From Anisus vortex (lineage: Eukaryota > Mollusca > Gastropoda > Planorbidae), in the NCBI GenBank assembly GCA_949126835.1, contig OX421499.1, positions 26,292,490 through 26,356,489 on the forward strand: a DNA stretch of 64,000 nucleotides. Direction: 5' to 3'. Below are positions 1 through 10,667 of the stretch, piece after piece (the stretch's first letter is position 1; every line of letters begins with the position of its first letter). The notes below the pieces were generated by a model that saw only the letters and a list, made by a program, of their open reading frames with translations, was not told the origin of the DNA and did not search any database. Made by a program: the position numbers and the translations under genes.

Positions 1-610
1 GTAGACTGTATTTATTTCAGATACATTTCTATACCAACTTTTTACTAGCTTACTTTGTATTTATTTAAATTTTAAAAAGACCGATTTTTCTTGTTTAAAT
101 TGTTTTAAAAGATGTTGTTTTTCCACCCTGCACCTGTGATTACATTAAGTGACCAAACTACAACTTTGAACTCTGGGTAATCTGCTTGTCTATGTTACAT
201 ATTTCTTTGAAATCTGGGGTAATCTGCTTGTCTATGTTACATATTTCTTTGAAATCTGGGTAATCTGCTTGTCTATGTTACATATTTCTTTGGGGAAATG
301 AGTTATCCACTGTAGTGACTGAATCTTTGGTACAACTTTGGATCACAATAAAATTATCTATAATCTATACGAAAGCAGTAGTTTAATGATTTATAAACAA
401 AATAGTACGACAAGTTTCTATGTTTTATTTCACCATTGATTGTGAATCCATTCTGACAAAATAGTTATGATATTGTAAAACATCTGATTTAAAAAACATC
501 TTTTAACATATCTTTGCATATAAAGATATTTTTAGATTCATGCAAGTTGCCTTGAACAAAACTCATGCCAAGGGAGAGTACTTAATGGTTTTCTAAACAT
601 ATAATTCCAG
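1..610 (+). other. Putative intron of gene A (left edge)
   Basis: This AT-rich stretch lies before the acceptor at 609-610. It has no convincing coding frame. Its only structure is the three-copy tandem repeat at 172-292. It is called intron only because a plausible exon follows; the upstream exon is outside the window. Confidence 0.4.
172..292. repeat. Three-copy tandem repeat, 41-42 bp unit
   Basis: The words TCTGGGTAATCTGCTTGTC and TATGTTACATATTTCTTTG occur three times in direct succession, starting at 172, 213 and 255. The copies differ only by one extra G in the second. The near identity points to a recent local duplication. No function is apparent. Confidence 0.95.
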
Positions 611-674
611 GTTCAGTCCCTGGAACGATGCCATTCACCCAGATACCAAAAAACAAATGCTGCATTTATCACAG
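611..674 (+). CDS. Gene A, penultimate coding exon (21 codons)
   Basis: A 64-base open segment sits between an acceptor (ATAATTCCAG, ending 610) and a donor (CACAG/GTAACA). It enters in phase 1 and leaves in phase 0. Its peptide starts FSPWNDAIHPD and ends QMLHLSQ. The next candidate exon (5801-5908) opens in phase 0 straight into LQSNDDG, so the two join without a frame break. I do not recognise the protein. The exon is short and no homology search was possible. The call rests on the two splice signals, the open frame and phase agreement, and an accidental match remains possible. Confidence 0.55.
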
Positions 675-2206
675 GTAACAAACAAACACACATTTAGACT
701 ATATTAGAAATTTTTTATTTTGTGTTCCAGTGTTGTATCTTTCTTGATTTTGTGTTTGTTTGTTAAACCCAAGATGACTAGTCGAGTTGGAACCAAGCTA
801 GAAAATTTATTTTTTTTGTTTTGTTTTGCTTTATAAATGTTTTGGTTTCAACCACTGATCTCTAAAAAGAATGGATTAGGCTCGGAAGTAACATTCTTGA
901 GGAAATTTCCGCCATTTTGTTTATACTGTCACTGATCAATATATATAATTACCATGAGTTTGTTTTATTTAGATGTTTGTTACTGCTCTATATTCTTCTA
1001 AGCCATTTGACTAATCGAGTTAAAAGTTAAATGTATAAATGGGAAACGTCCTCCAAAAAAAAGATTTATTTTTTTAACAATATTGCTTAATTCGTTAATT
1101 TATTTTTTTAAATAAACTTAGACCTATTACTAATCACCATATGTTAAGGTTATACAATGGGCACAGTTTCCAAATGATGTCCCTTTGAAATGCTTTCAAA
1201 TTGAGTGTGTGTTCGGGACCGGGTTTTTCCGTACTGTGAAATATTGCTGTCTACTTTTTTTATTATTAACTTTTTTTATTGTTTGGTATTTGTTTTCTTT
1301 TGATTGTATTATTGTTAGTTTTATATTATTAATAAGAAGTCAGAAGCTTGACAGCAACAATCCATTTGCATATTGTGTAAAATGGCAGCAACATAGATTC
1401 CGTTCTGATCTATTTATAGATCAGCGGCACAGTAAGTTTTAGACACAATTTTGTTTATATCGGTAAGTGCAGTGGAAATTTTTAGTTTTTCCTTTCTTCT
1501 ATAGATCAGTGCTTTTCTTCACTTTGCTCAAACCAATTTATTAAAAAGGAGCAATCCATTCTTTTTATAGATCAGTGATTTCAACCCTGTTTCTGTAAAA
1601 CTACAACCTTTAAAAGGGACATAACTCACTGGCTATTGTTCCTAAAGTTTTAATCTCCTCATGTAAAAAACAACTTTTGAATGTTGTATTGCACATTGTC
1701 TGGAATTGAACCAGTGATATGTTAGCTTCACTACCTGTCAGGCCTATTGGTAGGGAAAGACAGCCATGTTGTATGTAATCTAGATTGAAAGAGATTAAAT
1801 GATGTGGCGGATAGATGAACAGAATTACAATTAAGTCGCCCACTGACTGCCAAAAAGTTTAGAATTTTACAAAGCATGTTTTATGCTGGGGCCGGCTGCT
1901 TAGATTTGTTGAGATATGGAGCAGTTGCATTCTAGAACACACCCTAAAAGTTTGTATCTGCATATAATTTATTGATACATACAAAAAAGATATAGGAAGT
2001 TTACACACACGTAGATTACATAAAGATATAGTTTATATACAATTAGATTACATACGCATACAAATACTATGTAGTTTATATACACGTATTGTTTACCTTC
2101 ATATAGTTCACGTACATATAGTTCACTTACACATAGTTCACATAACTGATGATGATGAAGCTTGTCCATCGGTTTTAATAAGGACCAACCTCTGATAAAG
2201 TCATAG

Positions 2207-2356
2207 TTGTTTGTGGGTCCGGAGATGGCAGATGAGGCCAAAGTGTTGGCCTCATTGGGAGCTCGGATGCATGGCTTGTTGGCAGAACATTTTGACTTTC
2301 ATAGCTACCCAAATTATAGATTACCTGCAGGGTGCAAGGGGGTTGATAAATTCTAG
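2207..2356 (+). CDS. Candidate alternative terminal exon of gene A (weak)
   Basis: After an AG at 2205-2206 the frame reads LFVGPEMADEAK, then a composition typical of real protein (LGARMHGLLAEHFDF), and stops at 2354-2356. It opens in phase 0, so it could follow the 611-674 exon in place of 5801-5908, giving a different C-terminus. An in-frame TAG forms the acceptor boundary itself, so the segment is only open if spliced in. The pyrimidine tract is weak. It could equally be the relic of another gene or of a transposon. I do not recognise the peptide. Confidence 0.25.
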   Translation: MFVGPEMADEAKVLASLGARMHGLLAEHFDFHSYPNYRLPAGCKGVDKF

Positions 2357-3620
2357 TTTACTAACACTATCAAAGATTTCTATTCTACCTGATATCCTGT
2401 CTGTATCTGTTGTTTCTATTTTACTTGCTTGTATGGTGCACCTTTTGTGTGAAGAGCTTAACAATGTTGTGTGTGTCAAATGTATCCCACAATGCCTGCT
2501 ACTAGTTTGTCCTGGAATCTATCCATTACTAGGCTGTTTGTTGTCTGGCTGTGCATGTGTAGCATTGAGCGTACACAAATATTTGAAACTTGCATTAGTA
2601 CAGTTTAACATGAAGTATTTTTAATATTAATTTCTTATTATATAGTAGATTTTGAAATATGTACATTTATTATTGATATGACACAAACACTTTTTATTAA
2701 TTCTCTTTGTGTGTACATTATTGCATCTCTTAAATAATTTTTTACAACTATTATATCTCCAATTAATTTTTTTTTTTTTTTCAATTATTTTTTTATTTGG
2801 CATGCAATTTGATCTATTTAATATTTTATCAGTAGCCTTTACACAATGTTCTAATTTTTAAACACTAGAAATTTATACAAGGTATGAGGGTAAGTAGAAA
2901 CTTTGCTTTCAATAACCTGCAATTTTTTAAAGAAAACAGTGAAAGTTGAAGCAAACTGTCACATTTAGGGATTGTGGGATTGCCTTGTTCAGTTAAACAT
3001 GACTGCTTGTGCTTACACTATAACACTTTACGCATGCACTGACAAAAACCTTTAAAGAATAAAATGTATCTAATATATAAGTAAATGTGCCTAACTTTGT
3101 GCTGATTAAGCCAATTGTATTACAATTAAAATGAAAGGAAAAGGTTAGAATCTACATACATATTATTTTTAATGTAGATAAACTTAAGTGCTTTATTTTT
3201 AAAACCGCAAAAAAAAAAAAATTGATTTGAAGAGTTAAATGCATAAAAATTTGTTAATACTAACAATAATACTAAAACAATTGAGCTCCATTGAAATGTT
3301 TTAATTCTACTGCATTGCCTGCACTTCTGCTTCCAATTTCTTTACACTTACGGTACAACCTATTAATTAGTTTGATTTCCTCTGCTTGTTTTCTTTTTTT
3401 TTTTATATCTTCATATTATCCTAATATGATTAAGTAAATGTTACATTTATTCTACTTTATTACATCTTCAATTGTAAATCTAATTATTGCAAAAGGTTAA
3501 TGAGTTGTTTTTTTCTGCGATGACACAATTTAAGTGTTTGCTGAAAGATAATGTAGCTGGTGTGTGTGTGTGTGTTGTGAGGTTTTGAACTCATTAGCAT
3601 AGTCATAGATTTTATTTGAA

Positions 3621-3948
3621 ACAAAGACTAGTTACTAATGTAAAGAGACCAAGACTAGTTACTAATGTAATGAGACCAAGACTATTTACTAATGTAATGA
3701 GACCAAGACTAGTTACTAATGTAATGAGACCAAGACTAGTTACTAATGTAATGAGACCAAGACTTGTTACTAATGTAATGAGACCAAGACTAGTTACTAA
3801 TGTAATGAGACTAAGACTAGTTACTAATGTAATGAGACCAAGACTAGTTACTAATGTAATGAGACCAAGACTAGTTACTAATGTAATGAGACCAAGACTA
3901 GTTACTAATGTAATGAGACCAAGACTAGTTACTAATGTAATGAGACCA
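3621..3948. repeat. 27-bp minisatellite, about 12 copies
   Basis: The unit contains GACTAGTTACTAATGTAATG and repeats every 27 bases with a handful of substitutions, such as CTATTT, CTTGTT and AAAGAG variants. Because 27 is a multiple of three and the unit has no stop in one frame on each strand, both strands show long artificial frames (MRPRLVTNV and GLITLVTSL repeats). I read these as by-products of the repeat, not genes. Confidence 0.97.
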
Positions 3949-4289
3949 ATCCAGTGAACTTTTGTTAATTTCTTTTTTGACATCCTCTGTTATGAAATTG
4001 AAAAAAAAAAATGGAATGGATAGTTGGATTTTAACTATAAAATAAAATTGACTTGAATGTTAATTATTAAGATATGAGTGTGTAATATTCCGGTTCTTAC
4101 TTTTGTTAAAATGTTGTATTCTAGTTTTGTGTTAGTGGGATGGCTAAGGTATTTCTTTAATATTATTATCCAACTACAGACTTCCTTATGATTAGTTGGA
4201 ATTTGTAAGTTTTTCTGATGTAATGTCTACTGTTACTTGTGGATGTCCTAGTTAAACATTTCTCTATGTTTAAAACAGAAAAGTCCAAT

Positions 4290-4442
4290 AAATATATTGG
4301 TGGACGTCAACTCGACGTCATCATTTCCCTACACTTAAATACCAAGGACGTCACATCGGCGTCATAAATAATAAAGAAATGGTAACAATATGCAAAGTCA
4401 GCAAATATTTATATTAAAAACCTGCGATAGTTAAAGGGTTAA
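4290..4442. mobile_element. piggyBac-like terminus (relic)
   Basis: The right edge reads CCTGCGATAGTTAAAGGG directly followed by TTAA (4439-4442). Reversed, that is TTAA-CCCTTTAACTATCGC, the layout of piggyBac-family ends. Just inside lie GACGTC sites (at about 4315, 4328 and 4363) and a related GGCGTCAT, and subterminal GACGTC repeats are common in that family. No matching CCC end was found to the left, so the element is partial or eroded. The family call is inference. Confidence 0.4.
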
Positions 4443-4789
4443 ATAAAGGTTTTTATAGGTTTTCTTACCCAGCTAGAATTAACAGAATATACTGTGCAAC
4501 TTTTATTGTGTTAATTAATTATAACCTGTGCAACTTATATTAATTTATTTTTATGTAGATGTTTTTAATTTTAGAATGTTTATTAATAAATCACCATTCA
4601 TGCTTTAATGCAGCCTAGCTGGTGCGTAAATAAACCACCAATGATTGTGGATGAATTGTGTATTCTATTGGTTGAATCTTCAAAGAAGAGATGATCATGC
4701 CATCTGGTGGTTGTAGTTAAAACTACTGCTGTAGTTATTATTTATTTGGCTATGTTTGTAAAGGGAAAATTTTAATTTGATATGGGCTT

Positions 4790-5190
4790 GCATAATTTTG
4801 CTTAGTTCATTTGGCTCCTTGTGTCTACACAACAGCTCTCCAAGCGCACTCAATTCTGGGCAGCCTTTTTTAAGTTCACCCCATGAAAGGCTGCAGATTT
4901 TCATTTCATCCTTGCAGGATCGTCTCCAGATGGTCTTAAAGTGACCAGCCCATTTCTTTCCCTGGGGGTATCATTGCAAAGCCTGTCGGGTGATGTCCTG
5001 TGGAAGTTTTTGAAGAACGTGTCATATCCACAGCCACTTTGTCCTGGCGATCTGCTGTTCAAGGGGCTCCTGGTTTGTTTGCCCCCATGTCAGTGTTCTT
5101 TGCCTTTTTCTGTCCACCGCATCCTTAGTATGTTACAGATGCAGTAGTTGACAGAGGTTTGGAGTTTGTTGTTCAGAGTTGATAAGGGGT
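4790..5190 (-). pseudogene. Decayed non-LTR retrotransposon (LINE), 3' end of RT ORF
   Basis: On the minus strand, pieces in shifting frames match the familiar C-terminal tail of LINE reverse transcriptases: NILRMRW, then EQQIARTKWLWI, then TRQALQ-stop-YPQGKKWAGHFKTIWRRS, then LSWGELKK. The order and spacing agree with the usual series (RILxIRWP, QIxxRKWxWIGH, ALxWxPQGKRxRGRP, TWRRxxxxE). In-frame stops and frameshifts show that it is dead. RTE- and CR1/Jockey-type elements share this tail, so I do not name a clade. Confidence 0.7.
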
Positions 5191-5800
5191 CAAATAGATA
5201 TGTCTGAGTTATTTCCCTTAGATACTTGCTTCATTTTCCCCACTTTCTTACGTCTTCTAGCCCTTATCCTTGGGTTCTCCAACATCTCAAAAGTCTTTCA
5301 AGTCTTTTGAGCTTGAGCCTTTGGTCTGTCCACACTCTGTGTAAACTCCATGTAATGTACTGCAATTAAGGTTAGCATAGTCAGGTGATTTTGCAGAAAC
5401 AAGGTTTTTAGGTACCTGGTTCTGACAAATTATTGTTTTTTCAAATTTTTAAAAATTATTTGGAAAATATGGACCTTACAATTGGGATGAAAAATGAGTT
5501 TTGAGGCCTTTTCAGCCTGGGTTTAGCCTGGTTTTGTCGTATCCAGTTCTGCAAGCCTTAATTTATTCGAGATGGGTTAAATTTGTTTTCAAGTTTATTT
5601 TTGCAGTCTCCACTCAAACACCCAAGTTTTAGTCCAACTTTACTTCATCCATACAGAACTATTCCTTCATTGTAACTTTATTAATTGAATCTTGAGTATG
5701 TAAATTTTTGTTAAGTAAAATAAACACCAGAGCTGTAATTGCTTTGTTTGAGAAATAATAAATAATGTTCTTATCCTTGCGTAATATTTTCTTTCCTTAG

Positions 5801-5908
5801 CTTCAGTCCAATGACGATGGGTCAGCTAATCCTTCGGACCTGGGACTGTCTTGGATGGAACCTGACCAGGCTAATGTCTTTGTGAAAGAAGAGTCTCAAA
5901 GCCTCTAG
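5801..5908 (+). CDS. Gene A, terminal coding exon (35 codons plus stop)
   Basis: A strong acceptor (TTTTCTTTCCTTAG, ending 5800) is followed by an open phase-0 frame that begins LQSNDDGSANP, runs through LGLSWMEPD and ends VFVKEESQSL at a TAG (5906-5908). The composition is acidic and serine-rich. VKEE fits the consensus for SUMO attachment (hydrophobic-K-x-E), which is often seen near the ends of transcription regulators; that reading is speculative. Spliced to 611-674, the visible C-terminus is 56 residues. I do not recognise the family. Confidence 0.6.
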   Translation, partial: LQSNDDGSANPSDLGLSWMEPDQANVFVKEESQSL

Positions 5909-6056
5909 CAGTGCAAGTGTTCATCATTAAAGTTTCCTCTGAACTACTGTGTGTCTGTGAGTGACCCCCGAGTATTAATAATATTGACAAGCTGTGACTG
6001 ATCGGTGTACATTATTGATGAGTATTTTAATCTTTTATTGTAGACTTGGTTTGACA

Positions 6057-6180
6057 CTATTGTTTTGTTCTATGAAAAACTTTGTTCTACAGAACTAAAT
6101 TATTCTATTAGAAACTGTGTTTTACAGAGAAATGAGAAATATTGTTGTATAAGAAACTTTGTCCTACAGTACGATATTGT
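6057..6180. repeat. Degenerate tandem repeat with TTCTACAG words
   Basis: Imperfect units of the form TTGTTCTATxxGAAACTTTGTTCTACAG recur about three times. The copies are clearly related but diverged. It lies in the presumed 3' UTR of gene A. Confidence 0.5.
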
Positions 6181-7090
6181 TGCATGTGATGGCTATGTTC
6201 CCTCTTTTCTACACAACAGTATCAGGAAATAGTTTGTTTTTTATTTTCTATTTTTCAAGTGCCATATAATATATAACATGACATTCAACAAACCTATGTC
6301 CTTCGATCAATCTGTCAAATATCTGACTATTTATCCCTCTTAGGATTTTCTTATCAAGCTTTTCAGGGAAACCTTTTTTTCTTTATATTTCATGTTAACC
6401 CTTTACTATTTTTTGTTGTCTGTAATTATTTCTTGATATTATCTTCAAAATTGATTATTTATTATTATAATTATAATATAAGTATAAGAGTTGGACAAAT
6501 AAAAACAAAATTAAGCCGGATGCTAGCTCTTTGACCAACTGTCAGCTGTTGTAGAAGTGAACAGAGCCCCTCCCCCCCTTCCCTCCACTTAGATTTTATT
6601 GGAATTTCTATTAATCGACAGTTGTAGACCTGCCAATAACTGGACATTTTCAATAGTAGGTACTAATGTATTTTTTTTACTGTGCCTGTACTACCGCCAA
6701 CTAAAATAGCATGTAAAACTTGTATTACTTTCAGCATGTGAGTCTGATGCCTTGTCTGTAAACATGTTCATAGTTTAGTTCAGAAATTGTATTACTATTG
6801 TTTTTGTTTTTTTCATCATGCAGTTGTTGTTTTTTTTTGGACAACAAATGATTGTGTGTGTGATATATTTAGTAGTGCTTCATTCTGCCTGCATGTGTTT
6901 TCATTATTGTGTTGGGCTGTGATGATCCTCACCACCAAGTTGACACAATCCCTTGGCCCCTTTTCATGTCCCTTTTTCTATTTGACCCCCAAACACAATA
7001 AATTTAAAATGACCAATCATGCGATTTTTCCCAATTTCAAACTGGAGAGATTTTTTTCTAATGAACTAACTCATATAATAATAATATTGG

Positions 7091-7135
7091 TATAGCCCTG
7101 CCAACAAACATAGTGTAAGCTCAGAGCGCATTTAA
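7091..7135 (+). repeat. Dispersed repeat fragment, SINE-like core (copy 1)
   Basis: The core CTGCCAACAAACATAGTGTA followed by AGCTCAGAGCGCATTT recurs on the opposite strand at 18741-18785 with few changes. Both are preceded by AATAATA and TATAG words. The AGCTCAGxGCGC part also appears in SINE family B at 38936-39187, so this may be a worn SINE central domain. Confidence 0.6.
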
Positions 7136-8002
7136 TATACAACTAAGAACACGGACATTACTCTAGGCTAGGAGACAAAGCTAACTGATGATATACCAAA
7201 TATATATATATTTAAAAAAAATTTCATAAACCATTAGAAAAGATTAAAGAATTGTTGCTTTATTTATCAACTCATCTTGTAATTTCATAGTGTACATACA
7301 TAAACTTCTTTAAAGTAATTATCATGTTATATAACTGTGGTGGATTTTGCTCTTTCAAATTTTAAAGTGGAATTTACTTCCCCTTTTTTCCCTTAATGAA
7401 ATTTAAAAAATTATTCTGGAGTTGTTTCCCTTCCCTCACTCTTGCAGCTTGTGAAGTTCAGTAGGCAGGCCTGGTAGGGAATGTGTTTAACTTGGTGAGT
7501 GGTGAACTCAAAGATATATATTTTCTCACACTATTTTCATGTGTGCAACATGACTACAGCTATAGAATTTATTCTTATAGTTATAGCTCTGATTGTCTAT
7601 TGTCTGTGGTACAACGTGCTTGTTACAACTCTGTGTTTCAACAGAGACAAGAAACTGTTTTATTCAAGTGCCTTTCACACTTGTATGCAGATTATATATA
7701 TAAAACAACATATTTATGATTCTCATTATCTGGTCTATTGGTTGTGGATTAAAAAGAAACTATTCATTCAATTAATGTACATAGTGTATTTATCACAAAG
7801 AAAGAAAAATAATACTGTAACACTGTTTCATTAAATAGAATATAAATTACCTTGTAATATATATTGTGTAACTTTTTTAAAATCCTATTGTATTTTGGTT
7901 TCTTGCTTTTAAGTAATCTTTTCTTGACTATTTTGGTGGCTTTAACAATTGTGTATAAATTATGATTTGTGTGTGTGTTCGTCTGCCTGCACCAAACGTA
8001 TG

Positions 8003-8098
8003 CAAATACTTGTGTACTATATATACTTGCAATACTGCAATGTTCGGATACAAATATTTGTGTACTATATATACTTGCAATACTGCAATGTTCGGATA
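8003..8098. repeat. 48-bp tandem duplication
   Basis: Two successive copies of a unit starting CAAATACTTGTGTACTATAT, nearly identical (CAAATACTTG versus CAAATATTTG). This is a recent local duplication with no coding capacity. Confidence 0.9.
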
Positions 8099-9602
8099 AA
8101 AATAATTGACTACTGTGAATTAAACTTGTGATCTACTTTGGGGTCTCTCAGGCCATTTGAATGAGATTTTGTGCAAGTAGACAACTAAATTTATTTTCCT
8201 CAACCAGGTGGCAGAAATTCTATAATTGAAGGGAAAATTCAATCTTCTTTGTTTTTCTTTAGTTTTTTTATTCAATGAAGTATGGTATGTGAAAATGTTT
8301 TTAAAAGATGATATTTCAATTTCTTGTGACACTTATGAAGTAATTGTGTGATATGAAATGTTGTATTTGAAGATTTTCTTTTAAATTTGTGGCTTAAGTT
8401 CAACCACCTCCTCCCCAGCCGCATTTCTAACCAGCTGTTTGACATCTATCTGAAAAAGTAATAAATGATCCAGTGTTGTGTTGGCCATTTAAGCATTATC
8501 AGAGTGTAGCCTACAGTTCAGTCTACATCTCACTTTTTGCAAATAAAATTAAAACAAATGACCTTTTTAAGTAGTACTCTGAAAACTATTTCCAAATATT
8601 AATATATGGATATTGTTTTGGCCACATAATCACCTTGAATCAGCCATAGCAGCTGGGGCATTAAAGGACTCAATAAGGAACTTTGTGTGTGTGTGAGGCC
8701 ATTGTGTGCTAATGTATAAAGTAAACTGCTCTCTATCTTTGATGCCTCCCAATGGTTAGTTTTATCACTGTACCCCTCTATTCAGTCAGGTTATGCACAA
8801 CTATTGGTTGTTGAACAGATTGTGTCTATCCAATCATGCAATTTATTGTTTACTACACGTTTGCCAATGTTTTAACCCAAGTCAGGTACATCGATGTTTT
8901 CACCTGGTGCAGCTGATAACATGATGCAGTTGTTTGTTGTTGTTTTTTTTACTTCACACTTTGTTTGTTGTTTCGCAACATTTTGATTTTGTGAGCTTGT
9001 AAAAATAAACTTTTTTATTCATTATAGTATTTATAGTAAGTCTGTCATCCATCCATTCATTTTTGTATTTCTGGGTGGGATTCAGCTGACATACCAAATA
9101 AATGATGCTTTAAATGGAAGTTTAAAGTGTTCTACATTGGCTCCCCTCCCTTCCTTGTCCCCACCACCACCACCCCACTCCCCCGAACCACTAGTACTAT
9201 AAGTTACTTTATAAACATATATTTACTAATTTAGTCATTAATAGAGATATCATAATATAAAGTAGTAAGTAAAGTAACTAGTTTTACACGAGAGTAATGA
9301 CTTGATGGTCATTTTAATTTCTCATGCTGTTTGAGTGGTGGGGTGTAGAAACTTTGAAGTCTACAGTGCTGGTACATAAACTAATAACATTGACATTTTT
9401 GTAATCTTTGATCATTTCATTTGTACTTTGAATGACTCTTATAGCATTAAGTCATTAAGGATTCTACATTTTTTTGTATATATAAGTGCTGCTATTTGTG
9501 TTATTAAAAGAATTGATCCCTTATATTAATATACGTTTTTGTAAGAGACTTTAATACATAGCTTGTATTAATTATGTCTATCATAAATATGTGATCTGGT
9601 GA

Positions 9603-9730
9603 TTTTGACCAGAGTGTCCACTATTGAAAGTTTATGGACTCTTGTAAGTATTGTATACTGTGGTATTTTGACCAGAGTGTCCACTATTGAAAGTTTATGG
9701 ACACTTGTAAGTATTGTATACTGTGGTATT
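9603..9730. repeat. Two-copy tandem duplication, about 62 bp
   Basis: The segment starting TTTTGACCAGAGTGTCCACT and ending ATTGTATACTGTGGTAT is present twice in a row, with one visible substitution (GGACTCTTG versus GGACACTTG). No function is apparent. Confidence 0.92.
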
Positions 9731-10369
9731 TTTAATAGCCTGTTTTTGTCCTATGGTCTAATTTTCTATCTTTGCATCTCCTGGTTGTGCTTTGCAATGG
9801 TTTTATCTCATAACGTCACATTCTCAAGCTAACATGAAATAAAATTGATTGAGTTTTTGATCTCCATTACAATGTGATGTCCATTAGTCAACAACTGTAC
9901 TGTAGTGGTCATCCATATTTGCAACATCAACTTTGCTAATTTTCCTGTGTTCAGTTCTACCTATTTTCATCATTGTTTTATTTATTTATAGCCACAATTG
10001 CTATAAGTTGGTAATATGGTATCAATAAATAGTTTACTTGTGAAAAGCTTTATTGAATGTCTGCACTCAGTTTTGGCTTGGAAATTCTAGACAAATATTC
10101 AGTTTTGATTATTTGTTATATATTTTTTGTTTAACTTTTGCCTTTTATTTTAAAACTATTCAATACATTACTTTCTTGAAAATAATCCTTTTTTAGGTTG
10201 TTTATTTTTTTCTAATCATATTTGTTGTGATTTACATTGGGTGCATGGAATAATATGTTTAGCACATTTCTATAATATATTTGTTATATTATGAGTAGTT
10301 AAAACTACTTATGCATAAGTAAATGAATAGTTTAATCATAAAAATAGATTGTACTACTGCTACTACTGA

Positions 10370-10667
10370 ACCACTATAAAAAGTAAAGTACCCTTCGGAC
10401 CAAACTGATCATAGGGCCGGTGAAGCAGCGTTCAGCAGTTTCTGTGGCCATAGCATACGAGGGGATGTGTGGCCAGCACAATGCCCAGCCACCTTTACTT
10501 TACCCCCAACTAGTGTCAGGTACCCATCAGATTTGGGTAGACTCAGGGGCACCCTCAAGTCCTGGAAAAAAAATCCTAGCCTGCACCAGGATTCGAACAC
10601 AAAACCTTCGGATCACCAGTCGAACGCGCTGCCACTCGGCCTCCGTGCCCCACCATATACCACTATA
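10370..10667 (-). mobile_element. tRNA-derived SINE, family A, copy 1
   Basis: The body (10379-10658) is flanked by a 9-bp duplication, ACCACTATA, at 10370-10378 and 10659-10667. Read on the minus strand it starts GGGGCACGGAGG and has tRNA-like promoter boxes: an A box at 10632-10642 and a degenerate B box around 10588-10600 (GTTCGAATCC-like, here decayed). The other end finishes in a TTTAC-rich tail. A second copy lies at 50387-50678. The duplication shows insertion by target-primed reverse transcription using a LINE partner. Confidence 0.85.

Larger units (their letters stand above)
675..5800 (+). other. Putative intron of gene A (5.1 kb)
   Basis: This AT-rich sequence lies between the two gene A exons, starting GTAACA and ending in CTTTCCTTAG. 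It holds a possible alternative terminal exon (2207-2356), a 27-bp tandem array, a piggyBac-like terminus and a decayed LINE 3' end. Apart from these I see only T- and A-rich sequence with short chance frames. Confidence 0.45.
5909..10369 (+). other. Gene A 3' UTR and intergenic DNA
   Basis: No coding exon is visible. The sequence is very T-rich with many AATAAA words, so I cannot place the polyadenylation site. It contains short local duplications (6057-6180, 8003-8098, 9603-9730) and a fragment of a dispersed repeat (7091-7135). Part of it is presumably 3' UTR of gene A. Confidence 0.4.

Noticed and set aside
600..640. tRNA-like GGTTCAGTCCC word
   Set aside because: It resembles a B box, but there is no A box or cloverleaf. 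The same bases are explained by an exon start.
2211..2624. 137-aa hydrophobic plus-strand frame
   Set aside because: It is AT-rich, with no splice support and no recognisable motif. A different frame of the same stretch looks more protein-like (2207-2356).
3612..3983. 123-aa and 113-aa repeat proteins on opposite strands
   Set aside because: Both come from the 27-bp minisatellite. Codon pattern and context give no support.
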